Positions 35,472-44,914 of a stretch of DNA of 64,000 nucleotides are shown here, one piece after another. Source of the DNA: Pelagicoccus albus (GTDB lineage: Bacteria > Verrucomicrobiota > Verrucomicrobiia > Opitutales > Opitutaceae); NCBI RefSeq assembly GCF_014230145.1, contig NZ_JACHVC010000001.1, forward strand, positions 124,001-188,000. The letters run 5' to 3'. Positions within the stretch are counted from its first letter, which is position 1. The number at the start of each line of letters is the position of its first letter. Under the pieces are notes generated by a model. That model had not been told where the DNA came from. It saw only the letters and a program-made list of their open reading frames with translations, and did no database searches. The position numbers and the translations under genes were made by a program.

Positions 35472-36572
35472 GCAGTTTTTAAAATGGCTGGCTCTAATCT
35501 TATGGAATCTCGTACACGCGTGTCATTGCGCTCGGTATCGCAACGACGCACCGCGACTCGTATTGGCTACGTAGGTCTTGTGGATGCTGCCCCGTTTCTG
35601 GTGGCTCAGGAATACGGGATTTTTGAGAGCAAAGGGCTAAACGTCATTCTGAGTAGAGAGGTCGGCTGGGCTACCATTCGCGAAAAGGTGCTTTTTGGCG
35701 AACTTGAGGCGGCTCATGCTTTGTCTACCTTGCCGTTTGTCGCTTCGCTCGGTTTAGAGACGCCGACCGTTCCTTGCGTTTCCGGCATGGTCCTGAGTCG
35801 TGGTGGAAACGCTATCGTGCTTTCGGGAGAGCTTCGCCAAAGAGGCGTAAAGAGTAAGGAGACCCTCAAGCTTGACGTGGATAATCGGAAAGCCTTCCGG
35901 AAGTATAAGCTGGCAACGGTCTATAACTGTTCGCCGCATAATTTTCACCTGCGCGAGTGGCTGGAGTCGGCCGATATCAATCCGGACGCCGATGTGGAGC
36001 TCGTGACTCTCCCACCCGCTCAAATGTGCCGCAATCTAGCGGCGGGAACGATTGATGGGTTTTGCGCTGGCGAGCCTTGGGCCAGCCGCGCGATCAGTGA
36101 CAACATCGGATGGTCGCCGGTCAACTCGCAGGACTTAAGCCCCGGGCATCCGGAAAAGGTTTTAATGGTCCGTCAGGACTTCGCTGAAAATAACCAAGAG
36201 GAAAGCTCGGCGATGATTGCGGCCCTGGTGGAGGCTTGTGCCGTTTGCGAGGATGTAAGCCAGAGAGAAAAGATTGCCGAGATACTAAGCGACAAGAAGA
36301 AGATCAATTGCTCACCGGAATTGCTGGAGCACTGTTTGTCCCCGAAATTCGACTACGGTTTTGGCAGGGTTTCGCATCAACCCACGTTTTTGCAGTTCTT
36401 TAGCGGCGAATCCAATCGTCCGAAGCCGTCCGACACGGATTGGGTCCTGCAGAGAATGGAGGCCTCTTGCGGCTTGAAAGCCGATGCGGCGAAGTTGGAG
36501 GTGGCTCGCCAAGTATTTCGGCCTGACCTTTACGACGCGGCTGTTGGCGGGGTTGGTTCGCTGTCTAGCTAG
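35460..36572 (+). CDS. NasS-like cytoplasmic nitrate-binding protein (CmpA/NrtA fold)
   Basis: Up to 370 residues; in-frame ATGs at 35484 and 35502 are alternative starts. The sequence follows the CmpA/NrtA substrate-binding family (IGYVGLVDAAPFLVAQEYGIFESKGLNV, WATIREKVLFGELEAAHALSTLPF, CRNLAAGTIDGFCAGEPWASRAI). Unlike NrtA at 37042 it has no signal peptide, so it is cytoplasmic, as is NasS, the nitrate sensor that holds the ANTAR antiterminator NasT. No NasT gene is in the window and no convincing ANTAR target hairpins precede nrtA, so it may act with a partner encoded elsewhere or in another way. It is divergent from the LysR regulator and ends at a strong terminator. Confidence 0.85.
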   Translation: MKAAAVFKMAGSNLMESRTRVSLRSVSQRRTATRIGYVGLVDAAPFLVAQEYGIFESKGLNVILSREVGWATIREKVLFGELEAAHALSTLPFVASLGLETPTVPCVSGMVLSRGGNAIVLSGELRQRGVKSKETLKLDVDNRKAFRKYKLATVYNCSPHNFHLREWLESADINPDADVELVTLPPAQMCRNLAAGTIDGFCAGEPWASRAISDNIGWSPVNSQDLSPGHPEKVLMVRQDFAENNQEESSAMIAALVEACAVCEDVSQREKIAEILSDKKKINCSPELLEHCLSPKFDYGFGRVSHQPTFLQFFSGESNRPKPSDTDWVLQRMEASCGLKADAAKLEVARQVFRPDLYDAAVGGVGSLSS

Positions 36573-36598
36573 GCGTAGCGGCGTTTGTTTTGATCCAT

Positions 36599-36627
36599 TG
36601 GGCCAATCTGCGGATGGCCCATTTTTT
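36599..36627 (+). terminator. Rho-independent terminator after the NasS-like gene
   Basis: A perfect 7-base stem (tgggcca 36599-36605 / tggccca 36615-36621) is followed by six T. Confidence 0.9.
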
Positions 36628-36882
36628 GTGTCTGTTCGGTGCGCGTGCTCCGTTTGCGGGCTTTTACGCAATTTTGGTAAGATCCAATTTAAGCGACCGC
36701 TCAAACTTACCTGCTTTTTATGGAAGGGGTTAATTTCTAATATGAATGAAATTCATTTAAGAAAACTTACTAAAAAATAATAATAATCGCAATAGTGGTG
36801 GTGTTTGTTTTGTAAGTATATGATTTGGAGGAAGTAGTGGATTATTTTTGGTTAATTTCTGAGGACTGATTCAGTCATATTT

Positions 36883-36897
36883 TTAGATGGCATCTAA
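36883..36897. promoter_or_regulatory. LysR-type palindromic operator candidate upstream of nrtA
   Basis: TTAGATG-G-CATCTAA is a perfect 7-base-arm dyad containing the T-N11-A pattern bound by LysR-type regulators. It lies 4 bases before the sigma-54-like element and ~145 bases before the nrtA start codon; the LysR regulator gene is 1.5 kb upstream. Confidence 0.45.
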
Positions 36898-36901
36898 TTG
36901 T

Positions 36902-36917
36902 TGGCATGCCTGTGGCT
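36902..36917 (+). promoter_or_regulatory. Sigma-54-like -24/-12 promoter element upstream of nrtA
   Basis: TGGCATGCCTGTGGCT matches the TGGCACG-N4-TTGCW consensus at 10 of 12 informative positions, including GG at -24 and GC at -12 with the required 10-base spacing. The predicted start of transcription near 36928 leaves a ~114-base leader. Confidence 0.45.
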
Positions 36918-37041
36918 TATGATGGGGTATCTGGCTGTTTTTTATCAGGTGGCCGGGTGAGCTTCTGATTCTGTAGGTGAGAAATCACTACGGATGGCAT
37001 AAATTCGCCTCAACAACGATTACCTAAAACTAACTTGAACA

Positions 37042-38385
37042 ATGAACTTAAATAAGTGGCTAACTACTGCCGGCGCTGTTGTAGCGCTGTCCTCGCTTCA
37101 AGGCGAGCAACTGGACCTGGAAAAAGACGAGCTAAAGTTTGGTTTCATCAAGCTGACTGACTGCGCTCCTATCGTTATCGCTAAGGAAAAAGGCTTTTTC
37201 GAAGACGAAGGCTTGCAGGTTGAGGTCATCGCCCAGCCGAACTGGAAGCAGCTATTGGACAATGTGATCAATGGCGAGCTAGACGGAGCTCATATGCTCT
37301 CTGGACAGCCGATCGCTGCGACTATCGGATTTGGCACGGAGGCTCACATCGTGACTGCCTACACCTTGGATCTAAACGGTAACGGCATCACTGTATCTAA
37401 TGCCATCTGGGAGCAGATGCAGGAAAATGATCCTGATCTCGACACGGACACTCCGGAGCACCCAATCACCGCGGACTCTCTGTTGCCAATCGTGGAAGAA
37501 AAGATGGAAGAGGGTGAGAAGTTGCAGATGGGGATGGTTTTCCCTGTATCCACTCACAACTACGAAATCCGCTACTGGTTGGCGGCAGCAGGTATAAACC
37601 CAGGTTTCTATACTGCAGAAGACAAGAAGGGTTTCACCAATGCTCAAGTTGAGTTGTCCGTAACGCCTCCACCTCAAATGCCAGCCACCTTGGAAAGCGG
37701 TAATATCAGTGGCTACTGTGTAGGAGAGCCTTGGAACCAGCAGGCTGTGGCCAAGGGAATTGGAGTTCCAGTCACTACCAACTACGATATCTGGAAGAAC
37801 AACCCAGAGAAGGTTTTCGGAGTTAGCGCTAAGTGGGCGGAAGAAAACCCAAACACACACATTGCTGTAGTGAAGGCTCTTATCCGGGCTGGCAAGTGGC
37901 TCGATGCTGTGGACGAAGATGGAGCGTTTTTGAACCGTGAAGAGGCGGTGCGTATCCTCTCTCAGCCAAACTACGTGGGTGCCGACTTTGACGTGATCAA
38001 GAACTCCATGACAGGTTATTTCTACTTCCAGAAGACTGACAAGCGCGAGATGCCTGACTTCAATGTCTTCTTCAAGTACCACAGTTCCTACCCTTGGTAC
38101 AGCGACGGTATCTGGTTCCTTACGCAAATGCGTCGCTGGGGTCAAATCACCGAGGCAAAGCCAGCCGAGTGGTATCACGATGTCGCCAAGGAAGTTTACC
38201 TTCCTGATGTTTATCTCGCCGCTGCGGAACATCTGCTCGAGGAAGGCTATATAGCCGAAGAAGATATCCCTTGGGATACCGATGGTTATAAACCTGCTAC
38301 AGATGAATTCATCGATGGGATCCTCTACGATCCTATGGACCCGATCGGCTACCTAAACTCTCACGAGATCGGAAACAAAGACTGA
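37042..38385 (+). CDS. nrtA: Nitrate ABC transporter substrate-binding protein NrtA
   Basis: A 447-residue periplasmic binding protein of the CmpA/NrtA family. A short signal peptide ([18 protein letters not shown]) is followed by [96 protein letters not shown] and [19 protein letters not shown], all typical family blocks around the anion site. It captures nitrate (possibly nitrite) for the NrtB permease. It lacks a lipobox, so it is soluble or anchored by its uncleaved N-terminus. Family length is usual. It leads nrtABCD and is separated from nrtB by a hairpin that may protect its mRNA and raise its level. Confidence 0.95.
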   Translation: MNLNKWLTTAGAVVALSSLQGEQLDLEKDELKFGFIKLTDCAPIVIAKEKGFFEDEGLQVEVIAQPNWKQLLDNVINGELDGAHMLSGQPIAATIGFGTEAHIVTAYTLDLNGNGITVSNAIWEQMQENDPDLDTDTPEHPITADSLLPIVEEKMEEGEKLQMGMVFPVSTHNYEIRYWLAAAGINPGFYTAEDKKGFTNAQVELSVTPPPQMPATLESGNISGYCVGEPWNQQAVAKGIGVPVTTNYDIWKNNPEKVFGVSAKWAEENPNTHIAVVKALIRAGKWLDAVDEDGAFLNREEAVRILSQPNYVGADFDVIKNSMTGYFYFQKTDKREMPDFNVFFKYHSSYPWYSDGIWFLTQMRRWGQITEAKPAEWYHDVAKEVYLPDVYLAAAEHLLEEGYIAEEDIPWDTDGYKPATDEFIDGILYDPMDPIGYLNSHEIGNKD

Positions 38386-38410
38386 TTTTTCATCGTTAGG
38401 TCAATTCGCT

Positions 38411-38450
38411 GGAGGCGGTCTATCGGCCCTGTGCTGAGTGGGCCGCCTCC
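38411..38450 (+). other. Intercistronic hairpin between nrtA and nrtB
   Basis: An 8-base GC-only stem (ggaggcgg / ccgcctcc) with a 24-base loop and no T run lies between the genes. Such structures often stabilise the upstream message of transporter operons, giving more binding protein than permease. Confidence 0.55.
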
Positions 38451-38493
38451 TCTTCATCATACCGACTAGAATCGCAAACTTCCCTGAATCAAG

Positions 38494-40122
38494 ATGGCTG
38501 AATCAACCAAGGACAAAATAAAGTATAAGATACTTAAGGCCCTCGATGTGAGTGGCTTCACGGCGTTCGATCCTGTGATACGCCTGGCGTTTGGCGAAGA
38601 GCCGCAGAAGCAAGTCACCGCGATCGTCAAATATCTGCTCATACCAGCAGCCTTTGTGTTGCTCTGCTTTTGGTTCTGGTCATGGATAGGGCCGCGTCAC
38701 AAGACAAAGTCAGGTGAGGTCCCAACTCCAGATGTAGTTTGGGAGTCGGTACAAATCAATGATACGATAGCGGAACGCGAAGCGGTCAAAAAGAGCGATT
38801 TTCTCCTTGAAGGCGACGAAAGGAAAGAAGCTCTCGAGGAAGTCAGGGTTGAGTATGAGGCTCTCGACGCAAGGGCGAATGCTTTGAAGGCCGCCGTGGC
38901 TGAAAAGGAAAAGGAGAAGGCAGAGCGCGAAGCGACCCTTGTTGCTCCTTTGGATGCTGAACTTGACAAGTTAAAGACAGAGACTCGAGCGGCGGGTAAG
39001 GCGCGCGATGCCGAGATCGCGGCGATTTCAGAACGCGTCGCTGCGGGCGAGGTCGAAGCGACTGTATTGATCGAGGCGATACGTCAGGACGGAATCGCTA
39101 CCGATGACGAAAGGGCTAAGCAAAATGAGCTCAAGTCGCAGATCGACGAGATCCGCTCCCACAAATACAAGCCACTCGAGCTTGCTCGCAAGGAGTACGA
39201 TAGCGTGGCGGATAAACTTTTCTTTCTTAAGACCCGGCTTGAGTTCCTCGATGACCGCAATCTTAGCGTAAAGCTTGCGGAATCGGAGGCTGAACTTGCC
39301 GATTACATGGCCGAGCTTGGAAGTGCCACCTCAGCAAAAGAAGCATTGAAGATCGCTAAGAGAGCAGTGAAAGCGGAAGAGGGCATCGAGCGCTTGCAGG
39401 GGCAAAGCTATGCTTCCGCGGTCACTATCTATCACCAAGCGAAACGTTCCGTATTCACCGTATTCGTTGGCTTTTTCATGGCTGCAGCGGTAGCGATTCC
39501 AGTAGGGATCATGTGCGGCTTGAACAAGATTTTCATGGCGTGTATGACGCCGATCATCTCGGTCTTTAAGCCGGTTTCTCCGGTTGTTTGGCTCTTGATC
39601 TTTCAGATCGTGGTAGGTGCGTTTTTCCCGGATCCGGAAAACAATGCATTGCTGAATTTCGTTAACAGCATTCCTTTAATTTCCTCACTTGGGATCAACC
39701 CAGCTCTCGTCTTCTCGGCGTGCACGGTAGCGATGTGCGCGGTGTGGCCCGCTTTGGTCAATACGGCGCTCGGCGTGGCTTCGATCGATCAGGACCACGT
39801 AAATGTGGCTCGCGTATTGCGTCTCGGGTTTTGGAGCCGCCTCTTCAAGATCGTCATTCCATCATCCCTTCCATTGGTTTTCGCAGGATTAAGAATCTCC
39901 CTCGGTGTGGGCTGGATGGTACTCATCGCTGCAGAAGCTCTTTCCTCCTCTGACGGTTTGGGCAAGTTCGTCTGGGACGAATATCAGAACGGGTCTTCGC
40001 TGACGTTCGCTAACATCATCATGGTCTGTTTCGTGGTGGGGATAATCGGTTTCTTCCTCGATCGCATGATGATCATTCTGCAGCGTTTCGTATCCTTCGA
40101 TGGTGGTGGTACCTCGGTATAA
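38494..40122 (+). CDS. nrtB: Nitrate ABC transporter permease NrtB with coiled-coil insertion
   Basis: A 542-residue permease, about twice the length of typical NrtB (near 280). The N-terminal segment and first transmembrane helix (~46-66) are followed by a strongly charged heptad-rich region (~95-310, repeated Glu/Lys/Ala/Leu such as [14 protein letters not shown]) that looks like a long coiled coil. The usual permease core then resumes at ~320 ([45 protein letters not shown]) and the EAA coupling loop is [23 protein letters not shown]. With the normal topology the insertion lies in the first periplasmic loop, where it could contact NrtA or the peptidoglycan. Reading frame and neighbours show no sign of gene fusion by error. 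Confidence 0.92.
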   Translation: MAESTKDKIKYKILKALDVSGFTAFDPVIRLAFGEEPQKQVTAIVKYLLIPAAFVLLCFWFWSWIGPRHKTKSGEVPTPDVVWESVQINDTIAEREAVKKSDFLLEGDERKEALEEVRVEYEALDARANALKAAVAEKEKEKAEREATLVAPLDAELDKLKTETRAAGKARDAEIAAISERVAAGEVEATVLIEAIRQDGIATDDERAKQNELKSQIDEIRSHKYKPLELARKEYDSVADKLFFLKTRLEFLDDRNLSVKLAESEAELADYMAELGSATSAKEALKIAKRAVKAEEGIERLQGQSYASAVTIYHQAKRSVFTVFVGFFMAAAVAIPVGIMCGLNKIFMACMTPIISVFKPVSPVVWLLIFQIVVGAFFPDPENNALLNFVNSIPLISSLGINPALVFSACTVAMCAVWPALVNTALGVASIDQDHVNVARVLRLGFWSRLFKIVIPSSLPLVFAGLRISLGVGWMVLIAAEALSSSDGLGKFVWDEYQNGSSLTFANIIMVCFVVGIIGFFLDRMMIILQRFVSFDGGGTSV

Positions 40123-40156
40123 GCGTTACGGATACAACTTTAACTGAAGCACCGCT

Positions 40157-41026
40157 ATGGCATATTTGGAATTGGACAATGTTTCGATCGGATTTGGTCC
40201 GCCTTCGAATCGCACTGAAGTTCTTACCGATGTTAACCTTTCGGTCGAAGAAAACGAATTTGTCGCGATCATCGGTTTTTCGGGAAGCGGAAAGAGTACT
40301 TTGATGTCGCTGTTGGCTGGCTTGCAACAGCCCGATAAGGGCGAGGTCAGGCTGCATGGAACGGTGATAGGTCAGCCGGGACCCCGGCTAGGAATCATGT
40401 TCCAGAATTACTCGTTGTTGCCTTGGCTGACCGTTTTCGGAAATATCGAGTTGGCGGTGCGGCAGGTCTTTCCTCAGTTTTCGAACGCTCAGGTTAAAGA
40501 GCATGTGGAACGTTACGTGGAAATGGTGAGCCTCACGCCGGCTCTCGAAAAGAATCCACACGAGCTATCTGGGGGTATGAGACAGCGTGTTTCTCTAGCC
40601 CGTACGCTAGCCATGCAGCCGGAAGTCCTTTTGCTAGATGAGCCGCTCAGCGCTTTGGATGCGCTGACACGTGCGGTTCTGCAGGACGAGATCATACGCA
40701 TTTGGGAAGAAGACAAGCGCACGGTGGTGATGATCACCAACGACGTGGACGAGGCTACGCTGATGGCTGACAGGATCGTGCCTTTGACGATCGGCCCACG
40801 CGCCACACTCGCCGAAGCCTTCCCAGTTACGCTAGAACGCCCCCGCGATCGCGCGAATTTGAATACAAACCCAGAATTTATGAAACTGAAGAACAACGTG
40901 ACTCGGTTTCTAGTGGGAATGAATCAAGAGTCCAAGGAGCTGCAGGCCGACAATTCCGTCCAGATGCCGGACATAAAACCGCGCGACTTTACCGCGGTAG
41001 CTCGCCGTCCAATCAACATCCGATAA
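40157..41026 (+). CDS. nrtC: Nitrate ABC transporter ATPase NrtC-like
   Basis: A 289-residue ABC ATPase. Walker A is GFSGSGKST (~42-50), the Q-loop is [13 protein letters not shown], the signature is LSGGMRQRV, Walker B is [11 protein letters not shown]. The switch position reads MITNDVDEA, where the usual His is Asn, so this subunit may form a less active ATP site next to the intact one of its partner. It has a ~50-residue C-terminal tail but lacks the substrate-binding-protein-like C-terminal domain of cyanobacterial NrtC. It is 34 bases after nrtB and 15 bases before the second ATPase, so a heterodimer is likely. Confidence 0.92.
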   Translation: MAYLELDNVSIGFGPPSNRTEVLTDVNLSVEENEFVAIIGFSGSGKSTLMSLLAGLQQPDKGEVRLHGTVIGQPGPRLGIMFQNYSLLPWLTVFGNIELAVRQVFPQFSNAQVKEHVERYVEMVSLTPALEKNPHELSGGMRQRVSLARTLAMQPEVLLLDEPLSALDALTRAVLQDEIIRIWEEDKRTVVMITNDVDEATLMADRIVPLTIGPRATLAEAFPVTLERPRDRANLNTNPEFMKLKNNVTRFLVGMNQESKELQADNSVQMPDIKPRDFTAVARRPINIR

Positions 41027-41041
41027 GGAGATAGCAAAACG

Positions 41042-41860
41042 ATGATCGAAGATAGATACGTAGAACTGTTTGATGTCGTAAAGGCGTATCCGAACCCTTT
41101 CGGAGAAGCGATCAAGGTCGTGGATGGCTTTAACTTGCTGGTTAAGCGAGGCGAGCTTGTTAGCGTGATCGGTCACTCCGGTTGCGGAAAGTCCACGGTT
41201 TTGAATATGATCGCTGGGCTTATACCGATCACCTCTGGCGGCGTGGTTGTCGCCGGGAACGAAGTCTCAGGACCTGGTCCGGACCGGGCTGTCGTTTTTC
41301 AGGCTCCTTGTCTACTGCCTTGGATGACTTGCTACGGGAATGTGATGCTTGGTGTTAAGCAGGTTTATCCGGAGGCTACCAAAGCGGAGCGGGCTCAAAT
41401 GGTGGAGTACGCTCTTGGCGCGGTAGGCTTAAAGGATTCCATGCATCGCTACCCGCGTGAGATGTCCGGTGGTATGCAGCAGCGTGTCGGTATCGCTCGC
41501 GCTATCGCTCTTCGACCCAAGATGCTTTTGCTGGACGAGCCTTTTGGCCGTCTCGACTCGCTCACACGTATGGACCTGCAGGATGTTATCCTGAACATCT
41601 TAAACGTGGAAAAGATCACGACAATGATGATCACGCACGATCCGGACGAAGCCGTATTTATGTCGGACCGGATTTGCATGATGACAAATGGTCCAGGCGC
41701 TAAAGTGGGCGAAGTGATGGAGATCGATTTTGAGCATCCGCGCGATCGTGCTGAAATCATGGAGACAGCGGAATTCTACGAATACCGCAGACGTTTGCTG
41801 CAGTTCCTCGACGACTGCGAGAAGGAGAAAAAAGCACGGAAGAAAGCGAAAATCGTTTAG
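41042..41860 (+). CDS. nrtD: Nitrate ABC transporter ATPase NrtD-like
   Basis: A 272-residue ABC ATPase with Walker [11 protein letters not shown]-loop [13 protein letters not shown], signature [14 protein letters not shown], Walker [12 protein letters not shown] and an intact switch His in [10 protein letters not shown]. The MTNGP stretch after it is typical of nitrate/sulfonate/taurine-type ATPases. The C-terminus is Lys-rich. It is the last gene of nrtABCD and is followed by a strong terminator. Together with the NrtC-like subunit it powers NrtB. Confidence 0.95.
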   Translation: MIEDRYVELFDVVKAYPNPFGEAIKVVDGFNLLVKRGELVSVIGHSGCGKSTVLNMIAGLIPITSGGVVVAGNEVSGPGPDRAVVFQAPCLLPWMTCYGNVMLGVKQVYPEATKAERAQMVEYALGAVGLKDSMHRYPREMSGGMQQRVGIARAIALRPKMLLLDEPFGRLDSLTRMDLQDVILNILNVEKITTMMITHDPDEAVFMSDRICMMTNGPGAKVGEVMEIDFEHPRDRAEIMETAEFYEYRRRLLQFLDDCEKEKKARKKAKIV

Positions 41861-41900
41861 CTCGCTAGTTGTATCCAAAAATTTAGTTTAGTTGTGTCAA

Positions 41901-41933
41901 GTGGACGTCTCAGGTCAGGCGTCCGCTTTTTTT
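41901..41933 (+). terminator. Rho-independent terminator of the nrt operon
   Basis: A 7-base stem (gtggacg / cgtccgc, one G-T pair) is followed by seven T, 40 bases after nrtD. Confidence 0.85.
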
Positions 41934-41941
41934 GTCCAGCT

Positions 41942-43330
41942 TTAGCGAAGTTGGGCACTCGCTTCCACGACCCGTGTGTACAGATTCTGGAGACTTTCGC
42001 TTGATCGGATTTGCAAGGCTTTGCCGAGCGTGACTTGGGCATCGTCGAAGCGGCGGTCTTCTACCAGAAGCTTGCTTTGCAAAAGCAGTGCGGTGAAACG
42101 GCTACCTTCGTCGAGTTGGGCTCGCTCCGCGAAAAGGTAAGCTTGGGCTTTGTTCCCTTTTTCGATTTGGAGTGAGGCAAGTCTCAGCAGGTATTCACCG
42201 TTTAAGGGGTCGCGGTTCAGGGCTTCGGTCCAAAATTCGATGGCTGAATCCAAGTCACCGCTATCTTTGGCCAAACTAGCTTTTAGGCGAAAGTAGGATT
42301 GGGCGATTTGTTCCGGGATGTTTTCCTCGTCGGGTTCAAGCAACGAGACCAGCTCCTTTGCGGTCGTGTTGTCTCCTTTTTCCTGAAGAGCAATTGCTGC
42401 CTCTACGATGCTTAGAGTTGCGCTATTCGGCTCTTTCTCCACCAGTTCCGAAAAGGTACGGTAGGTTAAAGAACCCAGCCCTAGGCTGGCATACAGTCGA
42501 CCTAGCTGGTTCAGTTCGTCCGTTCCTGCTGCTCCCATGCCGCGAATGAGCTCGATGTTTCGAGCGGCCTGCTCGTTTTGCGAGAGGGCGAGGAACGCGT
42601 TGGATTGAGCGAGCCAATAAATTTTCGATGTTGGATATCTGCGGATGAGCTCGTCGAGCATGAGGGCTGCTTCCTCGAAACGTCCTGATTCCATGAATAC
42701 TTGAACCTTGCCCTCCAGCCATTGGGGATTCTCTGGGTCGTGCAGGATCGCTTGTGTGTATGCTGCTTCTGAGGAAAGAAAATTTCCGAGTAAAAAGTGG
42801 CAATAAGCGAGTCTGCCTAATGTCCCAGCCGATGTATCTCCTAATGAGACGCTTTTAGAGAAGGCCTGCATCGACTTTTCGATGTCGTCTCCCCGCATCA
42901 AGAGCACCCCAAGGTTTTTCCAAGCCCGCTGGAAAGATGGAAATTTTTCTATCGCTTTCTGGTACTCCGTTTCAGCGAGGAGGTATTCTTCGTTTTCGAA
43001 GTACAGATTTGCGAGCAGGTAGTTGAAGGTGGCTGAGGTTTTGGTATTTTCGCTCACTAAGGATTCAAGCATGGTCTGGGCATACGCTGTGTTTACCTTG
43101 AACATTTCAGCCACTTTTTGGAGTATTACTGATTCGAGCTCGGTGATAGGGGGCTCGTTTTCCGCGTTGATCCCGTAGCTGGATAGGAAACTCTCCCGAA
43201 ACTGGCTGTCGCTCTGTAGGCGGTAGCCAAGGTCGAAAAGCTCTTGCCCTCGTGAATGGGAACTGAGGAGGGCTATGGTGAAGGCGATTTGTAGCAGAAG
43301 TTTGGATGTATGATGCTTGTAGAGGATCAT
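41942..43330 (-). CDS. TPR repeat exported protein of the TonB2-type cluster
   Basis: A 462-residue protein with a signal peptide (HHTSKLLLQIAFTIALLSSHSRG) and about ten tetratricopeptide repeats from ~85 to the C-terminus (for example AETEYQKAIEKFPSFQRAWKNLG, AAYTQAILHDPENPQWLEG, AIEFWTEALNRDPLNGEYLLRLA). TPR modules mediate protein contacts. In Vibrio TonB2 operons the last gene also encodes a TPR protein, and this one is placed the same way: its ATG overlaps the tonB stop codon (ATGA). Location in the periplasm is inferred. Confidence 0.85.
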   Translation of the reverse strand: MILYKHHTSKLLLQIAFTIALLSSHSRGQELFDLGYRLQSDSQFRESFLSSYGINAENEPPITELESVILQKVAEMFKVNTAYAQTMLESLVSENTKTSATFNYLLANLYFENEEYLLAETEYQKAIEKFPSFQRAWKNLGVLLMRGDDIEKSMQAFSKSVSLGDTSAGTLGRLAYCHFLLGNFLSSEAAYTQAILHDPENPQWLEGKVQVFMESGRFEEAALMLDELIRRYPTSKIYWLAQSNAFLALSQNEQAARNIELIRGMGAAGTDELNQLGRLYASLGLGSLTYRTFSELVEKEPNSATLSIVEAAIALQEKGDNTTAKELVSLLEPDEENIPEQIAQSYFRLKASLAKDSGDLDSAIEFWTEALNRDPLNGEYLLRLASLQIEKGNKAQAYLFAERAQLDEGSRFTALLLQSKLLVEDRRFDDAQVTLGKALQIRSSESLQNLYTRVVEASAQLR

Positions 43331-44025
43331 AGTGCAAAGGGTGAGTCGGGTTTGACCTTGTTTTGTATGGATATGGTATGACGGGCCCACGAGTGTACCG
43401 GCTGTTCCTCTTTGATGGCGGGTTTAAATGTCCACTGCCTGATGCATTCCACGATACGGTCGTTCATTTCCGGGATATTGCAGCTGAGAATCATTATATT
43501 CTCTGTTATTCCTTGATCGGTCACGCGATATTGAACTAGGGCTTTCAAGGTGACTCCGTCGTATCCAAGCGGAAAGCTGGGAGTGGATCGACGGAGCGGA
43601 ATCGGGGGTTCATCCAGGTCGGCGTTATCGAAAACTTGCATGCGGGAGAGCCCCATTTGACGAAAGCTCTCGATTGATTCGTCTATATCGAAAGCGACCT
43701 TTTTGAACTGTTCCGTTTGAGGGCCAATGCGGACGTTCAAGTAATCGAGCGACAATTCGAAAGGACTAGGGTCGATGGGCACGGAGAAGTCGATTTCCAC
43801 CTGTCTTTGTTCGGTAGGTGGGGTGGCCGGTTTGGGAGGCGGTGGTGGCGGAAGGTAGAAATCAGTGAGTTGGGTTTCTGGTTCCGAAGGGGTCGGCATT
43901 TCTCGGAATTGGCTGATTGCGATCAGGGCGAAAATTGCGGCGCTCGTGAGCACTCCTGCGAGGTAGGAGCTAGCTGGAAAGGCTTTTTCCGTCAAAAGCG
44001 ACTCAATGTCTGAAACCTTGCTCAT
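43327..44025 (-). CDS. tonB: Energy transducer TonB (TonB2 type)
   Basis: A 232-residue inner-membrane protein. One transmembrane helix (~22-40) is followed by a short Pro-rich spacer ([15 protein letters not shown]) and a C-terminal TonB domain (~145-225; [35 protein letters not shown]). It transmits proton-motive force to outer-membrane receptors. The spacer is shorter than in TonB1 proteins, as in TonB2. It overlaps exbD upstream and the TPR gene downstream by four bases each. No TonB-dependent receptor gene is in the window. Confidence 0.92.
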   Translation of the reverse strand: MSKVSDIESLLTEKAFPASSYLAGVLTSAAIFALIAISQFREMPTPSEPETQLTDFYLPPPPPPKPATPPTEQRQVEIDFSVPIDPSPFELSLDYLNVRIGPQTEQFKKVAFDIDESIESFRQMGLSRMQVFDNADLDEPPIPLRRSTPSFPLGYDGVTLKALVQYRVTDQGITENIMILSCNIPEMNDRIVECIRQWTFKPAIKEEQPVHSWARHTISIQNKVKPDSPFAL

Positions 44026-44426
44026 TCTGTTTTGGTGGAGAACTGAATATTACGTGCCCCGGCTGCTTTCGCTTCGCCGTAAACCTCGCTAAATAGACCA
44101 TGGAGCGAGTTGCGATCGGCCTGAATGATGACGGATGATTCCGTGTCTCTCAGCGCGCGCTCGACCACGGCCCGCACGCCAGAGACTCCGATTTCGTGAC
44201 CGCCGTAAACGATCTTGCCTTGGTCAGTGATGGCTATGAGTACGCTGTTTTTTTCCAGGGAAACGGCGTTCGCTGCGTTTGGTTTATTCACCTTGATCCC
44301 GGTCTCTTCCACGAAAACGGTCGTCAGTATAAAAAAGATGAGCAGAATGAAAATGCAGTCGATCATCGGTGAAAGATTGATCTCCACCTGCTCGTTTCTT
44401 TCTTCGCGTAGCTTCTCTTTTATCAT
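44022..44426 (-). CDS. exbD: ExbD/TolR family biopolymer transport protein
   Basis: A 134-residue protein with one N-terminal transmembrane helix. The family signature [23 protein letters not shown] holds the conserved proton-path Asp of ExbD (MID). The periplasmic C-terminal part ([37 protein letters not shown]) matches ExbD/TolR. It works with the ExbB-like gene upstream; both ends overlap neighbours by ATGA. Confidence 0.95.
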   Translation of the reverse strand: MIKEKLREERNEQVEINLSPMIDCIFILLIFFILTTVFVEETGIKVNKPNAANAVSLEKNSVLIAITDQGKIVYGGHEIGVSGVRAVVERALRDTESSVIIQADRNSLHGLFSEVYGEAKAAGARNIQFSTKTE

Positions 44427-44914
44427 GCGTTCTCTTCGGATCTAAGGTACAGTTGCTTCTCGCAGCGTTTAGAGCTTTGCCGGATCCATTCGGTTAGGAA
44501 GAGGGCGGGGAGGGAGATCATGAGGCCGGCTTGTGTTGTTATAAGGGCCATGGATATGCCTCCTGCCACAGAGGTCGTGGTGTCGGCCGCCCGCTCATGA
44601 GAGAGCGCGTCGAAGGTGTCGAGCATCCCCATGACGGTTCCCAGCAGGCCGAGAAGAGGTGCGGAAACGATTAGTACCTTTGAGAAGCGGAGTCGTTTAC
44701 GAATGTAAGCGCGGAATAGTTGTCGAACCTCAGAAGGACTTCGTTGGGTTTTTTCGAGTCGCCGAATCGGTGAATCTAAATTTTGGATACTGAAAACGAA
44801 CGCCCTAGTTCTCCAAAGCGAGGAGTACAGGGCAATCGATAGGACTGCTAATCCAGCCATGGAGTAGCCTCCGCTCCTGAATAGGTATTCTATGGAATCG
44901 TATAGCTCGTTCAT
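44423..44914 (-). CDS. exbB: ExbB-like MotA/TolQ family proton channel (short form, ExbB2)
   Basis: A 163-residue membrane protein with three transmembrane helices (~17-32, ~75-95, ~120-142). The family sequence [21 protein letters not shown] and [21 protein letters not shown] contains the conserved Thr and Gly residues of the proton channel. The short length fits ExbB2 of Vibrio TonB2 systems. It lies between the larger TtpC-like gene and exbD with four-base overlaps. Confidence 0.93.
   Translation of the reverse strand: MNELYDSIEYLFRSGGYSMAGLAVLSIALYSSLWRTRAFVFSIQNLDSPIRRLEKTQRSPSEVRQLFRAYIRKRLRFSKVLIVSAPLLGLLGTVMGMLDTFDALSHERAADTTTSVAGGISMALITTQAGLMISLPALFLTEWIRQSSKRCEKQLYLRSEENA

Larger units (their letters stand above)
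36628..37041 (+). promoter_or_regulatory. nrtA upstream region
   Basis: About 410 AT-rich bases without a recognised gene. It holds two perfect palindromes (gactg-att-cagtc at 36864-36876 and TTAGATG-G-CATCTAA at 36883-36897), a sigma-54-like element at 36902-36917, and a TATGAT that could serve as a sigma-70 -10 box at 36918-36923. A ten-codon frame with a strong ribosome-binding site (GGAGGAA, GTG at 36837) is upstream of these promoters and is probably accidental. Confidence 0.5.

Noticed and set aside
36837-36869. A ten-codon leader peptide with a strong GGAGGAA ribosome-binding site.
   Set aside because: It lies upstream of the candidate promoters at 36902-36923 and would not be on the nrtA mRNA; no attenuator structure follows.
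36628-37041. ANTAR (NasT-type) twin hairpins upstream of nrtA.
   Set aside because: No pair of stems with hexaloops of the A-N-N-G form was found; only short palindromes and weak stems are present.
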